Source of the DNA: Pseudomonadota bacterium
GTDB taxonomy: Bacteria > Pseudomonadota > Alphaproteobacteria > Rhizobiales > Xanthobacteraceae
DNA: 52,201 bases
Assembly (NCBI GenBank): GCA_018242205.1
Contig: JAFECJ010000031.1
Location: 1 to 52,201 of the forward strand
Direction of reading: 5' to 3'
Shown: positions 43,501-52,070 of the stretch, piece by piece
How positions within the stretch are numbered: position 1 is the first letter of the stretch
How the letters are laid out: each line of letters starts with the position of its first letter
Notes under the pieces: model-generated
Told to the model about the DNA's origin: nothing
Databases searched by the model: none
What the model saw: the letters and a program-made list of their open reading frames with translations, nothing else
Program-made: the position numbers and the translations under genes

Positions 43501-45009
43501 ATGGCAAACCACGAATCCTCCGCCGAACAGGAACCGCGCCCGGCCGCTCATGCCGCGCCGCGGGCTCTGACGCATGCCCAGATCACCCAGATCGTGCTCG
43601 GCATCGCGCTCGCCATGTTCCTCGGCGCGCTCGACCAGACCATCGTCGCCACCGCGCTGCCGACCATCGGCCGGCATTTCGGCAATCTCGACGACCTCGC
43701 CTGGGTGGTGACCGCTTATCTGCTGACCGGCACGGCGACGACGCCGCTGCTCGGCAAACTGTCCGACATTCACGGCCGCCGCGTCGTCATGCTCGGCGCC
43801 ATCGCCGTGTTCGTCATCGGCTCGATCGCCTGCGCGCTGGCGCCCAGCATGACGGCGCTGATCGTCGCCCGCGGCGTGCAGGGCTTCGGCGGCGGCGGCC
43901 TGATCGCGCTGGCGCAGACCATCATCGCCGACATCGTCTCGCCGCGTGAGCGCGGCCGCTATCAGGGCTATATCGGCGCGGTGTTCGCCGTGTCGTCGGT
44001 CGGCGGCCCGGTGCTCGGCGGCTTCCTCACCGAACATCTTAACTGGTCGCTGATCTTCTGGATCAACCTGCCGCTGGGGATCGCGGCGCTGGCGATGTCC
44101 TGGCGCATGCTGAAGCTGGTGCCGTTCCATCGCCGCGATCACCGCCTCGACGTCGCCGGCGCGGTGCTGATGATGCTGGCGTCGATGGCGCTGCTGCTGG
44201 CGCTGTCGTGGGGCGGGCGGCGTTATCCGTGGCTCTCGGCCGAAATCGGCGGGCTCATCGCGCTGTCGGTGGTGCTGTGGCTGGGCTTTGCCTGGCGGCT
44301 CAGGACCGCGGCGGAGCCGTTCCTGCCGCTCGCCGTGCTCGGCAACAAGGTGGTGCGCGCCGCGGCGCTGGCCGGCGCCTGCAACATGTCGACATTGGTC
44401 GGCATGACGATCTTCGTGCCGCTCTATTTCGAAGTCGTGCTGCATCTGTCGGCGACGCAATCCGGCCTCGGCCTCATCCCGATGATGACGGCGGTGGTGG
44501 TCGGCGCCACCTTGACCGGGCGGGCGCTCGCGCGCGTCGAACGCTACAAGCGCATTCCGATGACCGGCACCTTGTGCGGCATCGCCGCGCTCATCCCGCT
44601 GGCGATCTGGCCGGCGAGCCTGCCGCTGCCGCTCGTCATCCTTTTGCAGACCATCCTCGGCCTGAGCATCGGCACCGTGTTCCCGATTTCGACGGTGTGC
44701 ATGCAGAACGCGGTCGAGCGTTCGCAGATGGGCGTCGCCACCGGCGCGGCGAACTTCTTCCGCGCGCTGTTCTCCTCGCTGGTGGTGGCGATCCTCGGCG
44801 CCATCGTGCTCGGCGGCCTCAACGGCTCGACCGGTATGGCGGTGGAGATGCTGGCGCGCTCGGCTTCGGCGCCGGCGCTCGAATACGCGTTCCGTCTGGT
44901 CTTCGTCGCCTGCGCGCTGGTGCTGGCGCTCGGCTTCGTCTTTCTCGTCATCCTGGAAGAGCGGCCGCTGCGCGGACCGGGCACGGCGCCGCCGGCGATC
45001 GAGGCTTAG
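43501..45009 (+). CDS. MFS multidrug efflux transporter, DHA2 (EmrB/QacA) type
   Basis: A 502-residue inner-membrane protein with about 14 hydrophobic segments. Motif A-like GKLSDIHGRR, D1 LDQTIVATALP in the first segment, motif C GGPVLGGFLTEHLNWSLIFWINLP and the late VCMQNAVERSQMGVATGAANFFR are characteristic of proton-drug antiporters of the DHA2 family. Substrates are unknown. Start ATG 43501 has no clear SD. The stop codon TAG overlaps the TAA of the convergent histidine kinase gene (45006-45009). Confidence 0.93.
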   Translation: MANHESSAEQEPRPAAHAAPRALTHAQITQIVLGIALAMFLGALDQTIVATALPTIGRHFGNLDDLAWVVTAYLLTGTATTPLLGKLSDIHGRRVVMLGAIAVFVIGSIACALAPSMTALIVARGVQGFGGGGLIALAQTIIADIVSPRERGRYQGYIGAVFAVSSVGGPVLGGFLTEHLNWSLIFWINLPLGIAALAMSWRMLKLVPFHRRDHRLDVAGAVLMMLASMALLLALSWGGRRYPWLSAEIGGLIALSVVLWLGFAWRLRTAAEPFLPLAVLGNKVVRAAALAGACNMSTLVGMTIFVPLYFEVVLHLSATQSGLGLIPMMTAVVVGATLTGRALARVERYKRIPMTGTLCGIAALIPLAIWPASLPLPLVILLQTILGLSIGTVFPISTVCMQNAVERSQMGVATGAANFFRALFSSLVVAILGAIVLGGLNGSTGMAVEMLARSASAPALEYAFRLVFVACALVLALGFVFLVILEERPLRGPGTAPPAIEA

Positions 45010-48000
45010 TTCGCCAGCGCGGCTTCGAGCGCCTGACCCAGGCTCAGGGTGTGGAACGGCTTTTCCAGGAAGCCGATGTTCTGCTGGCCGAGCCATTTGC
45101 GCTGCTTCTGCGACGGCTCGTAGCCTGACATGCATAAAACGCCGATCCGCGGCCGCGACAGCATCGCCTCCTTGATCAGCGATACGCCGTCGAGCCCGCC
45201 CGGCAGCACGATGTCGGTGAGCACAAGGTCGATCCGGGCCGGCGAGGCGACGAGGTCGATGGCCTCCATGCCGTTGGCGGCGGTCTGCACGCGATAACCG
45301 AGATGGCGCAGCTGCGCGGCGACGACGGTGCGGACGTCGGCGTCGTCCTCGACCAGCAGGACGGTCTTCTCGCGATTGGGCCCGGCGCCGCTCAACGTTC
45401 CGTCGCCGTGCTCGACCGGCGGGCTGGCGGCGGCGATGCGCGGCAGCAGGAGCGTTACGGCGGTGCCGTCCTCCGGCGCGCTGTCGATCGCGAGCAGGCC
45501 GCCGGACTGTTCGACGAAGCCCTGTACCATGCTCAAGCCAAGGCCGCTGCCGAGACCGTCGGTCTTGGTCGTGAAGAAAGGCTCGGTGGCGCGGCGGCAT
45601 ACGTCTTCGGTCATGCCGACGCCGGTGTCGCGGATGACGATGCAGACTTCCTCGCCGGTCGGCCAGCGCGACGATTTCGCTCGTGCCGGATCGCAGGGCC
45701 GGCACTCGGTGGCGATCGTCATTTGACCGCCGTCCGGCATGGCGTCGCGCGCGTTGAGCGCGAGATTGAGCAGCGCGTTGGCGAACTGGTTGCGGTCGAC
45801 CGAAATCACCGCGCCACCGGCATCGAGCTGGGTGACGATATCGATGTTGTGGCCGAGCGTGCGTTGCAGGAGCCGCAGCGTGTCGAGCACCATCTGATCG
45901 ATCGGCGTCGCCTGAGCGCGCTGCGGCGCCTGCCGGGAAAACGCGAGCAACCGTCGAACCAGCTCGCGGCCGCGCCGGGTGGCGCGCAGCGCGGCGTCGA
46001 GCAAATCCGGGTCGGCGGTCAGGCCGCGCGCGGCGGAGCGGTCGACGAATTCGAGGCTGCCGCCGATGACCGCTAACAGATTGTTGAAATCGTGGGCGAC
46101 ACCGGCGGTCAACTGGCCCACGGATTCCATCTTCTGCATTTGCCCGAGCGTCATCTGCGCCTCTTCGCGGCGGCGCATTTCATGCGCCAGCTCGTTGGTG
46201 CGCTCGCTGACGCGGGCTTCCAGTTCCTCGTTGGCTCGCGCCAGCAGCTCTTCGGCGCGACGGCGCAAAGTTACGTCCTGAATCGTGCCGAACAGGCCGG
46301 TGATGGCGCCAGCTTCGCCGTGAACCGCGGTGATCCACAATTCGAGGTCGATGATCGCTCCGTCCGAGCGGCGCATATGGATGACGAAGTTTGGAACTTC
46401 CCGACCGGCAACGGCGTCTTCGACCGCGCGCTTGAGCGTCGGCCGGTCCTGCGGCAGCACCATCTGCACGAAAGCGCGTTCGCTCGGCGCGTAGGAGTCA
46501 GGCGAAAAGCCGAAGATGGAGTAGACGCCCTCTGACCAGGTCAGCGTGTTCGCCCGAAGCCCGCTCTTGAAGTGGCCGAGCAGCGCCAATCGCTCGGCGC
46601 GCGCGAGATTGTCGCGGCTTTCCTTCAGATCGAGCTCCGCGAGCTTGCGTGCGGTTACGTCTTGGATCGACCCAAACATCCCGGTCACGGCGCCGTCGCC
46701 GGCGCGCGTCGCCTCCAGCCAAGTCTCGATATAGATCATCCGGCCGTCGTCGCGAATGGCGCGCAGGGTGACTGCGTAGGGCGCACCACCGGACAAGGTA
46801 TCAGCGCGATGCTGCAGCAAGATCGGGCGGTCTTCCGGGGTGATGAAATCGGGCACCGCCTCGTATGTCACCGTGAAGGTCGCAGGCGATTTGCCGAATA
46901 TGCGATACAGTCCTTCGGACCAGGTATATTCGCCGGTTTCCTTGACGTACTTGAAATGCCCGAGTTGGGCGGTCATTTCCGCCCGCGCCAGATTGGCATG
47001 ACTCTCCTCGAGCGAGGCCTCGGCCTTCTTGCGCTCCGTAATATCGGTCAGGGTGCCGAGCATGCGCGTCGGCCTCCCGTCGGCGTCGCGGCGCGCCTTG
47101 CCGCGGCTTTGTACCCAGCGGTATTCGCCGTTCTTGGCCTGCAGCCTGAACTCAATCGAGTAGGGGGCTTTGCCCGCGAGATGTGCCCGCAGAGCTTCGT
47201 CGACCGCGATCCGCTCATCCGGATGAATTAAGGTCTTCAACGCCGTCATGCTGGTCGGTGCATCGCTCTCGCCGTAGCCCAGGATGTGCTTCCAGTGAGG
47301 CGACCGATAGCAAACGTCGGTCTCTATATTCCAGTCCCAGATGCCTTCATTCACGGCGTCTTCGACAAGGCGATAGCGTTCCTCGCTGTTGCGAAGGTCG
47401 TCTTTGGCGCCGAGTATCCTTGCCGAAGCGGCGCTGAGCTTGTGGTCACGCGCCGCGCCCCATTTGATGACGAAGAAAATGACGACCGTGCTGATGAGCG
47501 CGATCATCCAGTAGATCTCCGCCTGCGTGTTGGCGTGCCTGAATATCTCGGCTTCGGTCATCGTGACGGTCGCGATCATCGGATAACCGCCAATCACGCG
47601 AAACGATATGAGGCGGCGCGTATCGTCGATCATCCCAGGTGTATTCCAGAAATGCCCGCTAGACGCCTTGGGCGCGTGGGCCATAACTCCGGTGCCGCTG
47701 GCAAAATGCTTTCCGATGGCAGCGAGGTCGACCTTGCCGTCGACCGCGCGAGCTCGCATCACGCCGTCAAATCCGATCAAACCGAAAGAGCCGAGCGGTC
47801 CGAGATCGAGATCCGCGCCGACACGCGTCAGCGCGCGTGAATCGAAAACCGCGGCAACGACGCCGGCGAAGCTGCCGTCCGCGGCTGTCAGCCGCCGCGT
47901 GAGGAAGACGTCGAGACGCCGGGTCGAATCCAGCCTGAGCGGCGGGCTTATGAACAACTCGTCAGTGCGCGCGTTCTTTTGGCGCTGGAATGCTTCATTG

Positions 48001-48497
48001 CCTGAAAAATCATGACCGACGAGACCGCTGTCGGAATATGTCGTCGCGGCGACGATACGACCTTGGGTATTCGTGACGATATAGCGATGATCCATATCGT
48101 TTCGCATCGCGGGGTCGTCGAACAGGTTTTGGAGACCGGCCGCCGAGGGGGCGGATGCATGGACTCGGCGCACAAATCGCAGAGTCGAGTCCGCGCTTTG
48201 TAGAATATGCGCGTAGGCCTGGTCGATGATGCGGACGAGATTGTCACTGTGCTTGACTGCGTTCGCCATTGCCTCCTTTCGGTCATTGAAGAGGAGGAAA
48301 GTCACCAACGCATAGACGGCAAGAAGCATGCCGAGGCCGAGATACGTGATCGGCCGCGCCCACGCACGCAGGCGCACCCGGCTCGAGATGCGATCGAGAA
48401 ACCTGCGAATTCCCTTTTGGCGTGCGACAGGCGTGTTCGAGACGGCCCCAAGTGCCATCGGCTGATCGGTCACGGCATTGGGTCTCCGGTGAGGCAA
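45006..48497 (-). CDS. Hybrid histidine kinase: Cache, three PAS, HK, receiver
   Basis: A 1163-residue membrane kinase. Membrane segments at about 52-70 and 328-346 enclose a Cache-like periplasmic sensor (about 85-320). PAS domains lie at about 372-490, 500-620 and 635-745, each ending in an ITERK or VTARK/VTLRR type sequence. A coiled coil (745-790) leads to the HisKA-like domain with H802 in VGQLTAGVAHDFNNLLAVIG, an ATPase with NLALNARDAMPDGG, DTGVGMTEDV and GSGLGLSMVQGF, and a receiver (about 1040-1160) with LLVEDDADVRTVV and the phosphoacceptor region DLVLTDIVLPGG. The TTG at 48497 is one possible start; GTG 48473 has GGAGA upstream and ATG 48458 is a third option. Confidence 0.93.
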   Translation of the reverse strand: MPHRRPNAVTDQPMALGAVSNTPVARQKGIRRFLDRISSRVRLRAWARPITYLGLGMLLAVYALVTFLLFNDRKEAMANAVKHSDNLVRIIDQAYAHILQSADSTLRFVRRVHASAPSAAGLQNLFDDPAMRNDMDHRYIVTNTQGRIVAATTYSDSGLVGHDFSGNEAFQRQKNARTDELFISPPLRLDSTRRLDVFLTRRLTAADGSFAGVVAAVFDSRALTRVGADLDLGPLGSFGLIGFDGVMRARAVDGKVDLAAIGKHFASGTGVMAHAPKASSGHFWNTPGMIDDTRRLISFRVIGGYPMIATVTMTEAEIFRHANTQAEIYWMIALISTVVIFFVIKWGAARDHKLSAASARILGAKDDLRNSEERYRLVEDAVNEGIWDWNIETDVCYRSPHWKHILGYGESDAPTSMTALKTLIHPDERIAVDEALRAHLAGKAPYSIEFRLQAKNGEYRWVQSRGKARRDADGRPTRMLGTLTDITERKKAEASLEESHANLARAEMTAQLGHFKYVKETGEYTWSEGLYRIFGKSPATFTVTYEAVPDFITPEDRPILLQHRADTLSGGAPYAVTLRAIRDDGRMIYIETWLEATRAGDGAVTGMFGSIQDVTARKLAELDLKESRDNLARAERLALLGHFKSGLRANTLTWSEGVYSIFGFSPDSYAPSERAFVQMVLPQDRPTLKRAVEDAVAGREVPNFVIHMRRSDGAIIDLELWITAVHGEAGAITGLFGTIQDVTLRRRAEELLARANEELEARVSERTNELAHEMRRREEAQMTLGQMQKMESVGQLTAGVAHDFNNLLAVIGGSLEFVDRSAARGLTADPDLLDAALRATRRGRELVRRLLAFSRQAPQRAQATPIDQMVLDTLRLLQRTLGHNIDIVTQLDAGGAVISVDRNQFANALLNLALNARDAMPDGGQMTIATECRPCDPARAKSSRWPTGEEVCIVIRDTGVGMTEDVCRRATEPFFTTKTDGLGSGLGLSMVQGFVEQSGGLLAIDSAPEDGTAVTLLLPRIAAASPPVEHGDGTLSGAGPNREKTVLLVEDDADVRTVVAAQLRHLGYRVQTAANGMEAIDLVASPARIDLVLTDIVLPGGLDGVSLIKEAMLSRPRIGVLCMSGYEPSQKQRKWLGQQNIGFLEKPFHTLSLGQALEAALAN

Positions 48498-48639
48498 ATC
48501 ATCGGCCCGCAGGAGTAGTTTTATCGGGATGACTCCAGTGCGGTAACGTCAGCCGCAAGTTATGCACACTCTTTACGTAATATTATCGTCGGCCGGTGAG
48601 GACCCTCAAATACATTCGGGTTGAATAATGTCTGAATAA

Positions 48640-48686
48640 AATTCGGCGGCGAGCAGTTTGGAAATTTACTGCACCGCCGCCGAATT
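48640..48686 (-). terminator. Rho-independent terminator after FMN reductase gene
   Basis: AATTCGGCGGCG (48640-48651) and CGCCGCCGAATT (48675-48686) form a perfect 12-base-pair stem with a 23-base loop, 8 bases after the FMN reductase stop. On the minus strand the 3' side runs into AATTTTATT, a T-rich tail. It also lies upstream of the minus-strand histidine kinase gene, so it isolates that gene. Confidence 0.75.
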
Positions 48687-48693
48687 ATTGGTG

Positions 48694-49248
48694 TTATTTT
48701 GCTGTGAGCTTGCCTGCGAATACCGCAAACTTCTCGATAAAAGCTTTTAGGAAGTCGTGAACACCCGAATCCGGTACGTTGTGTTCGGCGTCGATGAGTT
48801 CCGGCTTGAACAAGATGTAGGCCTCGCCGCCCATGAGATGCAGGCCCTGATCGCCGAGCACGGCGCGCAGGTGTTGCTGGGCGATGGCAGTCGAGATGAC
48901 GCCGCCCGAGGTGCCGGTGACGGCGGCCGGCTTGTTCGGCCAGGACGTCTTGCCCCAGGGACGGGCGCCCCAATCAATGGCGTTCTTCAAGATGGCCGGG
49001 ATCGAGCGGCTGTGCTCGGGCGAGACAAAAAGCAGCGCGTCGGACGCCTCGACGTCGGCCTTGAAGCGGGCGACTGCCGCCGGCACCGGCTGCTCAAGAT
49101 CCTGATTGTACATCGGCAGGTCGTCGATCTGAATGAGCGTGGTGTCGAAAGCCTGGCCGCCGAGTTTGGCCAAGGCCAAGGCCAGTTTGCGATTGATCGA
49201 TTCCTTGCGATTCGAGCCGACGATGACCCCGAGCTTGAGCTTTGGCAT
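48694..49248 (-). CDS. NADPH-dependent FMN reductase
   Basis: A 184-residue flavodoxin-fold oxidoreductase of the NADPH-dependent FMN reductase family (azobenzene/chromate/quinone reductase type). LGVIVGSNRKESINRKLALALAKL holds the phosphate-binding loop for FMN; FVSPEHSRSIPAILKNAIDWGARPW is the PEYNxSxPxxLKNAIDW signature, here with H instead of Y; VTGTSGGVISTAIAQQHLRAVL is the third conserved block. Divergent from the HxlR regulator gene with 52 bases between starts, an arrangement typical of quinone- or aldehyde-responsive switches. Confidence 0.94.
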   Translation of the reverse strand: MPKLKLGVIVGSNRKESINRKLALALAKLGGQAFDTTLIQIDDLPMYNQDLEQPVPAAVARFKADVEASDALLFVSPEHSRSIPAILKNAIDWGARPWGKTSWPNKPAAVTGTSGGVISTAIAQQHLRAVLGDQGLHLMGGEAYILFKPELIDAEHNVPDSGVHDFLKAFIEKFAVFAGKLTAK

Positions 49249-49267
49249 TGAAACCCCTATGTATTAG

Positions 49268-49284
49268 ACTTAGTAACGATAAGT
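49268..49284. promoter_or_regulatory. Candidate HxlR operator
   Basis: ACTTA (49268-49272), seven bases, TAAGT (49280-49284) is a perfect 5-base inverted repeat with a 7-base spacer, centred in the 52-base gap between the divergent FMN reductase and HxlR genes. HxlR proteins bind as winged-helix dimers to such palindromes and often control the adjacent reductase gene. Operator function is inferred by position. Confidence 0.5.
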
Positions 49285-49300
49285 GACCGAGGATAAATAG

Positions 49301-49714
49301 ATGACTGCTCTGAAGGTGCAAGAAGGCACAAACGGCATACCGGGTAACCTCCATGTGGCCGAGGACTGCCGCGCCGTGAGCGAGGTATTGGCAAGAGTGG
49401 GCGACAAGTGGACGGTGCTGGTGGTTTCGACGCTGGGCGACGGGCCGAAGCGCTTCAACGAATTGCGGCGCGCGCTCGGCTCGATCTCGCAGCGCATGCT
49501 GACGCTGACCCTGCGCGGCCTCGAGCGCGACGGCCTGGTGTCGCGCACGGTATTTCCGACCATCCCGCCGCGCGTCGACTACGAATTGACCACGCTCGGT
49601 CGCTCGCTGCTCGAGCCGGTGAGCGAGCTCGGCCTGTGGGCGCGGCGCAACCGCATCGCGATTCAATCGGCGCGGTCGCGCTTCGATGCCGCGGCCGTGC
49701 GGCCTGACGCATAA
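49301..49714 (+). CDS. HxlR family transcriptional regulator
   Basis: A 137-residue winged-helix regulator of the HxlR family. The key cysteine is visible at about residue 23 in [24 protein letters not shown], the position used by redox-sensing HxlR proteins such as Yod[17 protein letters not shown] and [40 protein letters not shown] are the DNA-recognition and wing signature. Transcribed away from the FMN reductase gene, which it probably controls (inference). Confidence 0.95.
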   Translation: MTALKVQEGTNGIPGNLHVAEDCRAVSEVLARVGDKWTVLVVSTLGDGPKRFNELRRALGSISQRMLTLTLRGLERDGLVSRTVFPTIPPRVDYELTTLGRSLLEPVSELGLWARRNRIAIQSARSRFDAAAVRPDA

Positions 49715-49763
49715 GTTGCCGTCGACGATCTGTATAATTTTAACACGAATCGAGGTGAACCGT

Positions 49764-49794
49764 TTGCCGCGACACGCATGGCGTGTTGCGACAA
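49764..49794. repeat. Long imperfect palindrome after hxlR-type gene
   Basis: CGCGACACGC (49768-49777) and GCGTGTTGCG (49781-49790) pair over 10 positions with one T-G mismatch and a 3-base loop, flanked by TTG and CAA. It lies between the HxlR and DUF6894 genes, 50 bases past the HxlR stop. No T run follows. Could be an operator or a mRNA-stabilising hairpin. Confidence 0.4.
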
Positions 49795-49943
49795 TCAGCG
49801 GTCGCGGTCATGGTTCGGACACCTAGCCAGTCTAGACGCCACGTGCTGGTATCACGCAGATGCCGACGACCGAATTCGCCTTGGGGGGCGCGATCTGTGC
49901 GTCGGCTGCGACCGGTACCATCTGCTTTCGTGAGAGAGTCAAC

Positions 49944-50189
49944 GTGCCGCGTTACTTCTTTCATTTTTCGGACGGCCAGAGGCGGTTTTCCGACGACACG
50001 GGACAGGACCTCAGCGGCCTGTCGGCGGTGCGCGCTCACGCCGTACGCCAGGTGCGCGATCTCAAGGCGGCGATGTGCGATCCCGGCATTCAGGATCTGT
50101 CCGGCTGGACCATGACCGTGGTCGACACGTCCGACCGCACCGTGTTCGAGATCGGCTTCGACCTCAAGCCGCACCGTACCGAAGCCTAG
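49944..50189 (+). CDS. DUF6894 family protein
   Basis: An 81-residue protein. From GTG 49944 the start reads VPRYFFHFSDGQRRFSDDTGQDLSGLSAVRAHAV, the DUF6894 signature (PRYFFHxxDG...DDxGxxL). GAGAGAG five bases upstream supports this start over the frame open to 49860. The middle contains ARHAVRQVRDLKAAM and WTMTVVDTSDRTVFEIGF. The family is abundant in Bradyrhizobiaceae relatives and of unknown function. Confidence 0.85.
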   Translation: MPRYFFHFSDGQRRFSDDTGQDLSGLSAVRAHAVRQVRDLKAAMCDPGIQDLSGWTMTVVDTSDRTVFEIGFDLKPHRTEA

Positions 50190-50209
50190 CGCGCGCGGCG
50201 ACGCCGCGC

Positions 50210-51430
50210 TCAGCCGAGCAGCACGGCGGCGATCATCGCCGCACAACTGACGAGCCCCGCGACCGGCATCCATAGCGGCACGCGCACATGCGGACCCGCC
50301 GCGCGGATGCGCCGGTGGCGCACGCGCAGCAGCGACAGATTGACCAAAACGAACACCACGAGCGTTGCGACCGAGGTGCTTTCCGCCAACCGCTCGAACG
50401 GCACGGTGAGCGCCAGCGCGATGGTGGCGGTGACGATCAGCGCGGTGGCGACGAGCGGCGTCGCGGTCCTGGCATGTACATGGCCGGCATGGCGCGGCAG
50501 ATCGCCCTGGCGCGCCATGCCATAGACGACGCGCGCCGCCATGGTCATCTGCGCCAGAATGGTGTTGAGCGTGGCGACGATGGCGATGACGCTGATCGTC
50601 GCCGGGCTTAAGCCGGCGACAGCGCGGAACACCAGGCTGAGTGGCGCCGATGATCGCGCCAGCTCGGCCGGCGGCACCGCGGTGACGGCGATCGCGGCGA
50701 CCGCGAGATACAGCGCGGTCGAGATCGTCAGCGTCAACATCATCGCCCGCGGGATGTTGCGTTCCGGCGCCTTGGCTTCCTCGACCACGTTGGCGAGATC
50801 CTCGAAGCCGATGAAGGCGAAGAAGGCGAGCAGGCTGGCGTAGAACACGCCGGATAAAGCCCGCGGTTCGAGCGGCGGCAAGGTGACGAGCGCATCGAGA
50901 AACGGCACGCCGCCATGGAGCGCGGCGGCGATGATGACGATCAGGCCGCCGGCTTCGATCAGCGTGAACAGGCTGGCGAGCAGCACCGACTCCAGGATGC
51001 CCCAGGCGGCGACGACGCCGAGCACGGTGATCACGGCGGTGGCGATGACGCCGCGCGGCCAGTCGACGAACTGGCCGATATAGCCGGCGGCGCCGAGCGC
51101 CACGGTGGCCGACGAGACGATGCCGATCGCGATGGTGATGAGGCCGGTGAGTGTCGAGGCGGGCCGCGAGTTGAAGGCGGCGCGCACATAGGCGGCTTCA
51201 CCGGCGCTGACCGGATAGCGCGTGGCGAGTTCGGCATAGGAGCCGACGGTGAACGCCATGGCGAGGCCGGCGATGACGAAGGACCACGGCGCCGCGCGCC
51301 CGGCATGGCCGGCGACCGCGCCGATCAGCACATAGATGCCGGCGCCGATGGTGATGCCGACGCCGTAAAGCGTCAGCAGCGGCAGGCCGAGGCGGCGGCG
51401 CAGCACGGCGTGGGGCGAGGTGATCGACAT
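50210..51430 (-). CDS. APC family amino acid permease
   Basis: A 406-residue inner-membrane protein with about 11-12 hydrophobic segments. The sequence RRRLGLPLLTLYGVGITIGAGIYVLIGAVAGHAG is the first-segment signature of APC-superfamily amino acid permeases (the GxGIxAGIxVL loop binds the amino acid backbone), and FIGFEDLANVVEEAKAPERNIPRAMM is another family marker. Start ATG 51430 is chosen; an open frame to 51583 would run into the PilZ gene and has a low-complexity N terminus. Substrate unknown. Confidence 0.92.
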   Translation of the reverse strand: MSITSPHAVLRRRLGLPLLTLYGVGITIGAGIYVLIGAVAGHAGRAAPWSFVIAGLAMAFTVGSYAELATRYPVSAGEAAYVRAAFNSRPASTLTGLITIAIGIVSSATVALGAAGYIGQFVDWPRGVIATAVITVLGVVAAWGILESVLLASLFTLIEAGGLIVIIAAALHGGVPFLDALVTLPPLEPRALSGVFYASLLAFFAFIGFEDLANVVEEAKAPERNIPRAMMLTLTISTALYLAVAAIAVTAVPPAELARSSAPLSLVFRAVAGLSPATISVIAIVATLNTILAQMTMAARVVYGMARQGDLPRHAGHVHARTATPLVATALIVTATIALALTVPFERLAESTSVATLVVFVLVNLSLLRVRHRRIRAAGPHVRVPLWMPVAGLVSCAAMIAAVLLG

Positions 51431-51506
51431 GCGCCGCAGGATACCGGCGGCGGAGACGCCGGTGTTGCGCGAGGTCAATCGCCGCGCGAGGGCGGACGGC
51501 GGCGCG

Positions 51507-51779
51507 CTAGAACTGAGGCCGGACGAATTCGACGCCGAGCTCGCCGCCGAGGCGCCAGACCACGCGGCATTCGCGCCGGGCATCGACGCCGTCGCCGGTG
51601 AGCGACAACAGGAAGGTGTCCGGCATGGCGCTGTCGCTATAGAGCCGGGCGCCGCTGTCGGAAATATCGGTGATCATGCAGGAACGCGGCAGCGCGCCGG
51701 GCCCGGTATGAAACTGCGCGACGCGGTTGATGGCGCGGCGCGGCGTCTTGCGTCGTTCTTTGAGCTTCGGTCGGAGCAT
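51507..51779 (-). CDS. PilZ domain protein
   Basis: A 90-residue single PilZ domain. The c-di-GMP-binding arginine motif appears as KERRKTPRRAI near the N terminus (RxxxR within residues 8-15), and the second motif (D/N)xSxxG as DISDSGARL (about 38-46). The end ECRVVWRLGGELGVEFV is a typical final strand. It likely binds cyclic di-GMP, though no partner is nearby; the APC gene starts 77 bases downstream on the same strand. Confidence 0.9.
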   Translation of the reverse strand: MLRPKLKERRKTPRRAINRVAQFHTGPGALPRSCMITDISDSGARLYSDSAMPDTFLLSLTGDGVDARRECRVVWRLGGELGVEFVRPQF

Positions 51780-51944
51780 CAGCCACCCCAGGATCGGGCG
51801 AGCTTAGCGGCCGTTTACTTGAAAGATTTTAAGCGGTTCCAGCGCATTTGAAGTAATTCACGGGGGTGTCGTGGATATTGCCGTCAGCGGTACCGGCGAG
51901 GCGGGCGGCTAGCCGGATGGCCGGGATTCGGCTAGGCTTGCGCC

Positions 51945-52070
51945 ATGACGCACCGGCTTTTCGCCCTCATGTGCCTCATCGCGCTCGGCCTGTCGCTCGG
52001 CGGCTGCACCAAATGCGGCTGGATCTGGGATGACTGGCAGCACGCCTGTTACAACGAGCGCACGCGGTAG
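51945..52070 (+). CDS. Tiny cysteine-bearing lipoprotein
   Basis: A 41-residue protein read from ATG 51945 to TAG at 52068-52070. It has a hydrophobic signal core (LFALMCLIALGLSL) and lipobox LGGC (Cys21), followed by TKCGWIWDDW and ACYNERTR, so the mature peptide is about 20 residues with cysteines at 24 and 35. Small lipoproteins with a C-x2-C core and tryptophans occur in related genomes, function unknown. Too short for usual gene callers to be sure, so support is moderate. Confidence 0.6.
   Translation: MTHRLFALMCLIALGLSLGGCTKCGWIWDDWQHACYNERTR

Noticed and set aside
43249..45705. An 818-residue minus-strand frame
   Set aside because: Antisense to the MFS gene and in part out of frame with the hybrid kinase; low-complexity basic sequence.
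49716..49738. Promoter with TATAAT near 49733
   Set aside because: The only TTG hexamer nearby (49716) leaves a spacer of 11 bases, too short for a sigma-70 promoter.
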